From: Amoebophrya sp. AT5.2
Lineage: Eukaryota > Sar > Dinophyceae > Syndiniales > Amoebophryaceae
Assembly: GCA_005223375.1 (NCBI GenBank)
Contig: RXOD01003971.1
Location: forward strand, 1-33,938
Direction: 5' to 3'
Length of the DNA: 33,938 bases
In this document: one piece after another, positions 10,668 to 20,300 of the stretch
Layout of the letters: the number at the start of each line of letters is the position of its first letter
Numbering within the stretch: position 1 is the stretch's first letter
Program-made: the position numbers and the translations under genes
The notes under the pieces: model-generated
What the model saw: only the letters and a program-made list of their open reading frames with translations
Databases searched by the model: none
What the model was told of the DNA's origin: nothing

Positions 10668-11548
10668 TCTATCCGTCTGTGATCGATATCTCGTGAAGCC
10701 TCAAGGAACGATTTTTCCGCGTGCTGAAGCTGATCACGGTCACAGATCACAGATCCGGCGCGTTTCAGTTGTAGTCACGGCAAAGAACCTTAGCCAGTCG
10801 TTCGATTTCGAACCTAATTTTCGTGGTCATGTAGTTTTGTTTCAATTTATGTCAAGACGAGGTATTGGTATGAGTATCGATGTAGTTATGGGGGGAAAAC
10901 AAGGCTCGCATGTATCAACAGATTCAGCATTCGTGAAAGACCCAATGCATGGTTACCAACGCCTGGTAATTACTTCAACTTCTACACAAAAAGCGTAGAC
11001 CTGGAGTAAGAGATCCTGTATATGGCCGACACTCAATGACAATGACAATCTCGTCAGGCGGATAGAGATACAACACGCAAAGCAACATCGAAGACGTGGC
11101 ATAAAGGTGCTGGACAGATGAAAACTAAGCTCGTTGACCAACAACAGAAGACCAGTGATTGAATCCTTTCGAGATCAACAGAGACAATAATGTTGGTTTT
11201 CTTGTCACGATCAACCGAGGATGGAAGCAAAACAAAGTAGAAAATAGCATTATCAAATCCGAGTTCGCATTCGCAGGGCTGCGCTTTTTCTACTCTAGTC
11301 AGCGGACGCGGTCCCGTTCCGCGCCGCGCTCAGGCCGTTGACTTATCTGCTTTCTTCTTGTTGCGTCGATTTCGATTTATTCATCTTCCTTGTAGTTGAT
11401 TCTGCAACATTGTTGCGAATATTGTTCACGGTCGAAAAAATCGAAATTCGGACCAACATTCATATGTTCTTCATCTTCCCTTGTTGTCCACCAAAAACCA
11501 ACGCGTCGCAGTATTTTACAACAAAAAGAGTTTCAACAGCAGCACGAT
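10668..11548. other. Spacer between the TRAF/ankyrin gene and the CNNM gene
   Basis: The spacer is AT-richer than the flanking exons and has no convincing gene. It should hold the 3' UTR of the TRAF/ankyrin gene and the 5' leader of the CNNM gene. An acceptor-like ACAG lies on the minus strand about 10 bases before the CNNM ATG. A short tandem repeat (CACAGAT twice) lies near 10740-10756. A GC-rich patch lies at about 11297-11337. Open frames on the plus strand here are short and low-complexity. Confidence 0.5.
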
Positions 11549-14500
11549 TCATAGAAATACTTCTATTTCCTCTTCTACAATCTGCGGAACTATCGGCGCG
11601 GCCTTCGGGCTTCCGACCTCCGACGATCCGTCTCGCGCGCTGCCAGTCGAATCCTTGCGCACGATTTCCTTCTTTTTGTCGCCTTTCTTGTCTTTTCCTT
11701 TGTCCTGCTTGCCTCCCTTTTTGTCCACCTTGCCTTTCTCCTTCTCCTTCTTGTCTGCAGCTCCCGACGCCGCGCTTTTCTTGTCACCATCCGCTGCTGC
11801 AGCTCCACCGTCCGGATCGCCAGGCGCACCTGCCTTTGGCCCCACGACACTTTCCCCTCTCGAACCGGCTTTCGCTCCTTCCCCCTCTTCCGCTCCCGCC
11901 GTCGTAGTCTGCTGGTCGTTGCTGTTGGACGGAGCGCCACGACCCTCAGCTCTTGGGCCCGCGCCATCCTTTTCCACCTCTTCGGCGCCATCCTCCGAAT
12001 CTTGGTCCTCGCCGGACCTTGACCCATCCTTGCCGGCACCGCCAGCTTCGGACTCGACGTCCGGGATTTCCGAGTCGGAGTCGCATTCCGTCGCTTCCAA
12101 CGGCTGCAGCATTTCAACGATCTGCTCGTTGCGCAGTTCCTCATAGTCAAGGATCACGGCGAACCTTTATTTTAGTGGTATCGAAACAATGGAAGTGCAG
12201 TCTACTTAAACGAAAACTATCGCGGAAGCATTTTTCAGAACAAGAATACTTCGGATCCTTGAACGGCAGTTTGTCTCCGCGCAGCCCCACCCGGCGCAGT
12301 TCCACGCTCCACTCCTTCGGGTGTCCGTACTCCATGAGCAAACTTTCCACGGTTTCGCTCCACTTCTTCCACTGACTCAGTTTTCCCCAGTGCCGCACCC
12401 ACTCCACGGGATTCCTGCCCGTGTCGTCTTTGATCAACAAGTCCTGCATGGCCGCTTCCTCCGTCGCCGAAGGTTTGCTCGGATCGAACTCGAGTTCTTG
12501 TTCGTCCTCCTCGTCCTTCGTGGGCGAAATCAAGTTGCCGTCCTCGTCGTACCGCTTTTTCCGCCGCTTTGGTCTGATGGGCGGGTACACCGGGATTTGG
12601 CTCTGCAAACTCGCGAAGCCCCCTCCGGGCGACGCCGGGGGTCCAGATAAGTCGCCGGGGGAATTGTTGCCGGTGGACCCGCCGCCCGGAGATGCCTTCC
12701 CAGCCCCCTTTCCACCAGCACCTCCACCTTTATTCCCAGGAGGAGCAGCCGCCGCGGCGATCGCCGCTTTTTCTCTTTCGCGCCGTTCTTTGTCCTTCAG
12801 CGATTCCAGCACTTCTTGGATCACGCCGGTGTCGTACCGTTCCTTGCAGACAAGGATGATGCCGTTCAATTTGTGCACGTCCCGGCTGTACGTCGCGTGG
12901 ATTCCGTTATCCAGCAGGTACTCGATCACTTGTCTCAAACTTTTCAGGTCCGTGCACTTCTGGTTGGAACTCAGGAGGTGGTGTAGGACTGTCTTCCCGT
13001 TTCGATCCGCTGGCTTGCCGATGATTTCCTCCGAGGTGAGCCGGAACTCGTCCTCGCCACGGCAGCCGGAGTGGACCACTTTTTGCAGCTCGGAGAGAAA
13101 ATCCTTGTCCACCAGGTTCCGGCAGAAGAGCATCAAAGGAGTCCTCCCGGTCTTGTCGCGGATGTTCACCAGGTGGGCGACGTTTCGTTCCTTGTACTTG
13201 GTGGTGGCCACAAATCTGGCGAGGCACTTCGCGTCGCGCTTCTCGCAGATGGCGTGGAGGGCGGTTTTGCCGTCGGAAGCAGCCATCTTGGCGTCCACGT
13301 CGACATACAGAAGCTCCTCAACAAGGTCGGAATACCTGAGTGAGAGATAAACAAAGTAGAAGCATCAGTTGTAGGCGTGCGTGGGTGAGACTAGGCGGCT
13401 GTAATATTAAAGCGAATGCGAACACCAACATCAAAACCAAAACAAGCAAAACCAAATGGATGCAGCTGGAGCTGCATTTCTGTCAACACGAGGTCTTCTG
13501 TCTACACCGGGCCACCGCCAAATTGTACACGAGGATAGAAGGCACATCTACAAACATAGGAGGTACTATAGAAGACTTACCCCCGTCTGCAGAGTGCGAT
13601 GAGCGGCGTGACTCTGGTGATTGGGTCCCCCAGGTTTGGGTTGCAGCGCACCTCCTCTAGGCATTGCTTCACGCGATCTGCCATTTCTTCCGAGTACGGT
13701 TCGCCGCACAAATCCAAAAACCACTTGTGGTAGTCTGGGTACTGCCGCAGCTGTAAAATTTTCTTCTCGTGCAGGATGGACTCCAGCCCTCTCAACGTGT
13801 CCTGCTTCTGGTCGCGCGTCAGCGGGTCGTCGGGGATGAACTGGTAGTTGCTCTGGATGAACTCGATCGCCCGCGCGATCCGCGGCACGTCCTTCCGGGC
13901 GAGGCCGGTCGCGAGCTCGAAGTCCGCAAATTTTAGTAGGATCTCCTCGGAAGGGCGGAGGGTGTCGCGGTCGGAGTTCAGCTGCCGGCAGATGTCGTAT
14001 TTCTCCCACAAGCGGTGGTTAGAGGTTCGAAAAACTCAAGGCAGGGCCTAAGGCAGGCTTCGTCACAGACCCTCTCACTTCTGTGTCCGTCGATACCGGT
14101 TTGACGGGGGGTACGACGGCGAGTACTAGCAGGCAATAGATGGGCAACACTACAGAAAGAGAACCCCAAGACGGCGACGGGCTAACACTTCCAGAGAGCG
14201 AAACGCCTACAGATATGACGCTGACGGGTCGCAGCCGGTGACAAATCTCAAGGCTGGCTCCGTCGCAAACCCCATCTAGACAACCCCACTGAAGGGGTAC
14301 TTGACTAATCCCTGCCACCCCCTCCCCTTTCCGGGGATCCTCAACATTGTCCACGTCAACGCCTGCTTTAGGGCTAGCCTTGAGTTTTTTGAAGGCTTAA
14401 GGTGGCACATCTGCATCCGGTCCTTCCGCCAATTGCCCAGGTTGTCGCCACTGCACCGCGTGGTGAACAGGTGGAGCACGTGCTCGGCCTTCTCCTTCAG

Positions 14501-15217
14501 AATCGCCGAGAGCCGCCGTTCCAGCTCGATCGCCTCGGTCTCGGTTTTCGTCCGCCGCTGCGACTTTTCGAGGACAAAGCGCAGGTCGATGTGGTGCTTT
14601 GTCGAATTTGAATTTGAATCGCTGCGGCCAAGAGGAGCACCATCATCTTCGAGCGGCCTCACCACCGGCATCGTGTTCCGTTCGATCACACCCTCGCGGA
14701 GGGCCTGGCGGATGCCCGCGATTTTCGCGAGGGCCTGCTGGACCGGAAACGGGGTCTCCGGATTCGTGTCCAGCACCGCCCGCAGTTCCTCCATCGCCTG
14801 CTGCAGCGCGCAGGGGTGGGAGGTAGGCGGCGGCTGCAGGTTCCTCGGCGACCCGTACGTGTCGTCCTGCTCGCGCTGCTCGGAGGGGCTATGATGATGT
14901 TGGCCACGACTTTTGGTTTTGCTGCTCCTGCTCCCCCCTATTTGTAGCCGCGGCGGCGAGGAGGTGGAGGAGCTAGTACCCACTGATGGAGGACCACAAG
15001 CTGCACTCGTCCCACGCAGATGCGCCTCCAATTCGTGCGCCTTCCCCTTCCAGCCGCAGAGATTGGGGCATTCGAGGGGCCGATGACTGCATTTCAGCTT
15101 GTAGTGCTCGGAAAGCTCGGTGGCGAGCACGAGTTTGCCACAGTGGTACTCGCAACGAATCGCCTGGAAATTCGTCCAGGCCGTGTTGGGCTTCGACGTG
15201 GGAGCGCTCAACGCCAT
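11549..15217 (-). CDS. TRAF-type zinc finger and ankyrin repeat protein
   Basis: Exons 15217-14401, 14013-13581, 13335-12250 and 12164-11549 give about 983 residues. The N-terminus holds two fingers of identical spacing: C22-x3-C26-x11-H38-x4-C43 and C50-x3-C54-x11-H66-x7-C74, with CPNLCGWKG in the second. This matches TRAF-type zinc fingers. A Ser/Pro/His-rich linker follows, then a charged helical stretch ending near residue 270. Ankyrin-like units are visible near 405 (TPLIALCRRG), 438 (GKTALHAICEK), 480 (GRTPLMLFCRN) and 530 (GKTVLHHLLSS). The end is a Gly/Pro-rich linker, an acidic segment and a Lys-rich tail. Both domain types usually bind proteins, so an adaptor role is likely; no RING or TRAF-C domain is seen. 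An in-frame TAA lies just upstream of the chosen ATG. Introns 2 and 3 are GT-AG; intron 1 is not. Confidence 0.85.
14019..14060 (+). repeat. Left terminal inverted repeat of the introner-like element
   Basis: This arm begins TTAGAGGTTCG and contains the core AAAAACTCAAGGC, then CTAAGGCAGGC. It matches the reverse complement of 14359-14400 at 32 of 42 positions without gaps, counted by eye. Confidence 0.8.
14251..14276 (+). repeat. Internal repeat of the element's subterminal motif
   Basis: The segment AGGCTGGCTCCGTCGCAAAC and what follows closely match AGGCAGGCTTCGTCACAGAC at 14051-14070 in the same orientation, offset by exactly 200 bp. The preceding CTCAAGGC is shared as well. Subterminal direct repeats are common transposase-binding sites in DNA transposons, so a similar origin is possible here. 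Confidence 0.6.
14359..14400 (-). repeat. Right terminal inverted repeat of the introner-like element
   Basis: Read on the minus strand it begins TTAAGCCTTCA, shares the core AAAAACTCAAGGC and ends CTAAAGCAGGC. It pairs with the arm at 14019-14060 and abuts the GGTGG direct repeat at 14401-14405. Confidence 0.8.
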
Positions 15218-15238
15218 CCTTTATATTCCTTTGGGCCG

Positions 15239-15258
15239 CTGCGAGGGAGGGGGCCTGC
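15239..15258 (-). promoter_or_regulatory. Candidate leader splice acceptor for the TRAF/ankyrin gene
   Basis: On the minus strand a C-rich pyrimidine tract ends in TCGCAG, about 22 bases before the ATG at 15217. It would suit a trans-spliced leader, but no direct sign of the leader is in the window. Confidence 0.3.
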
Positions 15259-17306
15259 TTTGCGGTTTCGCCTTGGAAACAAAGTGTACGCAGCTTTAGG
15301 CTTTACGGAGGTGTCGTCCCACGACCTCTAGCTGGAGTTGTAATATCAACAACAATGACCACGCATCGACTTCGACTTCGGCGACTTCGACCGTGCTTCT
15401 TCGCATTAGACGAAGCAGCTAGCAAACTATGTTTTTTTAGCTCGCAGTCGCACGCGCACCACAAAGACCAACTAGCACCATCGCTTTTCGTTTTCTCGTC
15501 GCCGACTCGGCTGCTTGTGCTTGTGCGTCGCATGCGCTTCATCTCTCGTGTCCCTCTTCGGCTCTTTTTCTCTATCTCTCAGCACCTTGCTGCTGTGGAA
15601 ATCGTGAAGGATGTGCCGACAACTCTTGCTATCCCTATCGCGTTCGCATAATCGCTGGCCACGAAGACGAAGAGCACTGCTCCGCCGTGAGTATTTGAAA
15701 ATTGAGTAAACAAATCATACGTTTTTATTTCCGCCTTGTTCCGAGGGCTAAAAAATGTCGCAGAAGTAGCAGTTCACGTCCGTTGGCTTTATGACTCAGA
15801 CTCTAGTTCGTTGTAAACTCTTCTCCTTCCTCGAAGTCGAAGATAAGAAAAAGAGCCGTGCTGTTGCAAATGCAAAATACTCGGTGCCATTCAATCTTCT
15901 GTCCCTTTGCTCAGTTGACTAAATTTGAGGCCTGTACCGGTTTCATCGAGGATGTCGTTTCATTTTTTTTTCGTGATGCTGAGGGTGATGCTGAAGGAAA
16001 ATTTATATGAGACAGTAAAGTGAAAAAGAGGTAGCAGTTTCTGCTTCAGGTCCACTGTCGATGTTGCCTTTGCAGTGTGCACGGAGGCCGCTTTCTTCTT
16101 GTATCAGTACGAGCTCAATCTACAACTTCAACTTACCTGTAGTCTCTGGCATCTTCATGCTCGTTCGTTTTTGCTCGCGAGAAACAAGAGCAAGACATTT
16201 CTATTTTGGCGAACGCAGTCGCTGTCGCAGCCGCAGCAACTGTTGACGGCGCACGACAAGAACGACAACTCGCCGCCCTCATTGTAGTCGGTTGCTGACG
16301 TCGACGAATCAATTGTGCGCCGTCAGCACGACCAGCTTACCGTTATCCCAGCACATGGCGATCATTATTAGAGGGAGGTGCTTACTGTTCCTCATGCGGT
16401 ACGATCATGTTATGAAAGGCTTCAGAGCTGCAGCCAGCTTTTATTTGGCCGAGCACAAAGCCAATGTATGAGGGGCCATGTTCGCGGTGGACGAAACTGC
16501 CGAAGAAGTTTTACACTTACAGCACGTTCACCTATCTCAATTTTGCCATTCGATGAATTATGCCCGAGCGCGCAGTAACGAAGACCGTTCTCTGAGCAAC
16601 TCGAGCAGCTTTTGTTTTTTCTTCCGTCGCGATAAGAGAATACCGACTTCTTCCGAAGATCATGATTTAGTTTTGAATATTTTAAGCTCCTTTAGCTATA
16701 CCTTACGGGGCTGAAGACTTTCTTTCGAAGGTAGTGGTAGAGTACAAGCACAGCGCCGGACTGCTTGGACAAAGATAGAAAGGTGTAAAAATCGTATGTA
16801 GCTACCTAGGCGCGCACGTAATTCCTCCTCCGAAACAAGGAAGATATCACACAGACAGAATGAGATTGTCTGCCTGGGGTGTTGACGCGTAAAAATGGCT
16901 CGGTTCGTTGCCGAACAGGTCAAGGCAAAGCAGTAGGTTGGTAAGCGTAGGCGAAGAAACGAGTGAAATACAAAGAAATACGCCACGAACAAGCATTATA
17001 CGAGTACGTCCTACGTCGAGTTTGACTCTGAGTAGTCGCTTGCGCCCTTTGTTGATGGAGATGGTAGTTTCACCAATTCCAAAAGGATGTAGCGAGTGCG
17101 AGTCGTGTCATATCGAGCTACGATCTAGGCGGCGCCCACAAATCGAGAGCAAGGTCGGTGGAATAGATATTTATAAAAAGGCAAAGGAGTACTTCGAGGA
17201 CGCGACACTGCTATTGCGTTCGCCTGCGCCACATTCTCACTCCCCTCTATCGGCTGAGTGAAATGCGCATGCTTGTTTTTTCTTCCAGCGCCATGCTGTT
17301 TCTGAA
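15259..17306. other. Long spacer (about 2 kb), no gene seen
   Basis: This is the longest non-coding stretch of the window. It is AT-richer than the exons, with T-runs (for example near 15961-15970) and no open frame on either strand that looks like protein. The longest minus-strand frame, 98 codons at 16696-16992, is rich in Phe, Leu and Cys from T-rich DNA and is not convincing. It should contain the 3' UTR of the giant Ser-rich gene and upstream sequence of the TRAF/ankyrin gene. I find no tRNA, spliced-leader RNA or array repeat here. Confidence 0.5.
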
Positions 17307-20300
17307 TCAAAATCCGATTGCCTCCAGTGCTTCTCGGTCTTCATCGCTGAAGGCAGCTGCACCGTAATCAAGCGCGGGAGGTTGTCCACCTTGCGCAGCA
17401 GCAGCTGACGCAGACGCGCCAGATGCTGGTCCTCCTCCTCTCCTGCCTCTGCTACAACTGCTCGAGGGCGGCCCAGGCCCAGCAGCATCTTGGAGGTCCG
17501 CTATATCCTGGTCCTCTCTATCCAAACCGCGCAAGAAGTCGTCCAAACTGTCCACGTCGTCGTCGTCTATATGATCCGCCGCGGAGCGGCTGCGCTGCCC
17601 CTTTCGGCAGCACATCAGATAGCGGATCACAGATCCGCACATTGCCGCGGGGAGGGACTGTGACCGGCCGGGGGGCTTGTTGGGTCGTGAAGTAGCGTGG
17701 GGGTTGTAGGTGGAGCTGCTGTGGGGGTACGGAGCTCCGCCGCTACTTGACGAGCCTGGCCCGCCGGGAACGAAATCGTTCGGAATCGGAACGATCTGGT
17801 GGATACTATTAAAGCGCTGGAGCCCCCCCCCGTCCTGCTGATGGTGGTGCGTGTTGTAGGGATCGCCGTAAGAACTGTACGGGGTGGGGCCGCCTTCCAT
17901 CCCGTACGCAACCCGTGTCGGGTGGCGTCGCAGGTCGTGTCCGGGCAGACCTCCGCCTTCCAACGGGCGGCCCTGCTGATCGTACAGGCGGGCAGGTGGA
18001 GGAAACGGTACCTGGTCCTGTTGGTTACCCGCCAGCAGGTGCCACGCTGCGGCGGCCGCGGTTGCAGGCGAGCACGGCGAATGCGATGAACTTTCCGCCC
18101 CTTCGGAATAAAACGCACTCTGTTCATCCTCGTCACTGTCCAACTCATCCGTCTGACTGCCCGTGTTGGCTTGAAGTTTTTGTGTAGTGCAGCTCCCCGC
18201 GGCCCCGCCGCGCCGTGGTGGCCCACCCCGCGGCCCCCGATTCTCTCGTCGCGGGTCTTGTTCTTCCCTTCGCTGCATCATGACCCCGTTCCGAACGACC
18301 ATGTTCGCCTTTCGTAAAGCAGACTTCGACACGCGCACCCGCTCTGGAACAAAGGGGTCGGCCGTCGCGTCGACGAAATTCGGAAGCATCTGGTACACCG
18401 AGACTGTGCTGGATTCCGGCGACGAGTCGGACGCGACGGACGAGTGCGTGTCAAAATTCTCCGAGGACTCAGACTCTTCCCCCTCCAAATACCTAGAGGA
18501 CGACTGGTCCGGGCCGCGCTGGTGGCGTTTGCTCAGGACTTCAATTCTTCCTCCGTAAAGGCCGAGCTCAGGCGCGGTGAAGGAACGCTGGCAATGCTCT
18601 TCAGCCGCCGCCCTTCCCTGCGAAATGAGTTGGACGTCCAGCGCCGGAGCGTCCCCAACTGCTGCGCCATTCGACAAGGACGTTTCAGTCGCCGACAGCA
18701 GAGTCGCGTCACTGTGCGCGAGCGGCGCCGCTGGATTGTTAGCGGAGCCGCCTCCACGTCCACCTACCACTTGCTCGGAAGCTATTGCTGATGCTGTCGT
18801 GTCGATTGGCACAATCGATGGAGCCTCGGACGTCGACTCAGACAGCTCAAGCCCACTGGTCGCGCAGGCAGGTTGATGCGGGTGCTCCTCGTGCTCCTGG
18901 TCGTGGTCATCCCCGGCAGCACTTCCACTGGCTTCGGTCTGTGAGATCGGTGTATGGACGAGTCCCCCCGAGCCGTGGGCCTCTCCCGTGTCACCAGTGT
19001 CGCGCGGCTGCGGCTCTAAAGAAGAGTCCTGCCCCCGCGCCCCTGTGGCCTGCTGGTGGGACGAGGGAAGAATTGGGCGTTTCCTGTCCCTTTCACTTTT
19101 GCCAGAGCGGCCGGACAAATTACTCCCTTCGCTCCCTCCGAAGGGCGAAATCGCCAGCAACGACCTCGAGCGCAGGTCGGTTTGCGTGCTGCTGTCCACG
19201 AGCATGGCCCCGCCACTGCTCCACGCCGTGCACTTCGGCGAGGACTTGCTTGACGAAGTAGATCGGCTCGTCCCCCCCGCGGCCCCTCCAACTACATTCG
19301 GCCGTAGGTCCGCGAGGCTGCCGGTCTCACCCACCCCAGACCCGCTCGACGACGCGCGACTGCCGGCGCCGATGCCGTAGTGGCGCATCCTCCGTTGGCC
19401 CTGTGACCTCGTCGGCGAGAGTTGCGGTCCTCCTCCGGGAGTTGTCTGGAGCGATGTTTGATGCTGCACAAGCGCTTGGAGGTCGAGCGCCGATACAGGC
19501 GCTTTGTGGTGAATCAGATTGGCCAACTCGACCGCGGACCGCGCCCTACTCGACGCGGAGGAAGAAGGTGGTGATGGTGTGCCACGCCCTTCTTGCGTAC
19601 AGCTATGACCGCCTCCCAGAGAGTTTCGCACGAAGGTTGAAAGTGAGACACTGGCTCCGCTTCCGGACGAGGACGTCGAAGAGCGCCTGCTCCCGCCACT
19701 TCCTTCGACGGCGGAACCGTTTCCCTCTACTGCAGGAAACATCAGCAAGTCGCGGTTTGCTTGCTCAGCGGCGGAGCAGCTCCAGCTGCGCGCCTTCGGA
19801 CTAGAAGTGATGATGCCCCGTAGCCGCTCCCTTTCCGCATTCCTCCGCGTCATCATTTCGACAAAGTCGCCGGAGGACGCGCCTCCGATGATGTCCAGGA
19901 ACTTAGTTGTGTATTCACCTGAAGATGATGACGTCCCCTGCAACTCCCCGGCGTGCTGGTGGGACGATTCGTCGATATCCCCGGGAGCACTGTTACTGCG
20001 CTTGGCGCTCGTGAAACTGTCAAAGGAGGACCAGCCGCGATCCCACGAGGATCGCTCTCCATCGCTGTAGTTGCCAGCCTGTGATTGGAATTTTGACGAA
20101 GACTTCGACGACTTCGTCTTCCGCTGCTGCTCGGAAGAGGAGGTTTGGCTGTCGTTGCCCACCTCGTCCACTTCCCCTCCTATCGCCGGCGCCGCAGCTG
20201 CAGCCCCACCAGCAGAAGATGAGCCAACACCAGCACGAGCCACTGAGCCAGCGAAAGAGCAGCCCTCGCTTTCGTAGAGGCCTTCTTCCGTGGACCTCCA

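Larger units (their letters stand above)
14019..14400 (-). mobile_element. Non-canonical introner-like element forming intron 1 of the TRAF/ankyrin gene
   Basis: The 382-bp segment starts with TTA and ends with TAA, carries 42-bp imperfect terminal inverted repeats and is flanked by GGTGG at 14014-14018 and 14401-14405. Deleting the segment plus one flank copy restores one frame across the join (minus strand: residues MQMCH then RLWEKYDICRQ). No placement of the cut within the 5-bp repeat gives GT-AG, GC-AG or AT-AC. The element has no useful reading frame and would be non-autonomous. This fits an introner inserted with a target-site duplication, then spliced by an unusual mechanism. A very recent insertion that breaks the gene is the main alternative. 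Confidence 0.7.

Noticed and set aside
10793..10830. Sequence resembling a tRNA B box (GGTTCGAAATC on minus)
   Set aside because: It is part of a small palindrome, and no acceptor, D or anticodon arm can be folded around it.
11590..12150. Second minus-strand frame of 186 codons overlapping the last TRAF/ankyrin exon
   Set aside because: It is Arg-rich shadow sequence; the other frame continues the spliced protein in phase.
15259..17306. Search for a spliced-leader RNA, snRNA or tRNA in the long spacer
   Set aside because: The conserved leader core or its complement was not found by eye, and no cloverleaf was seen.
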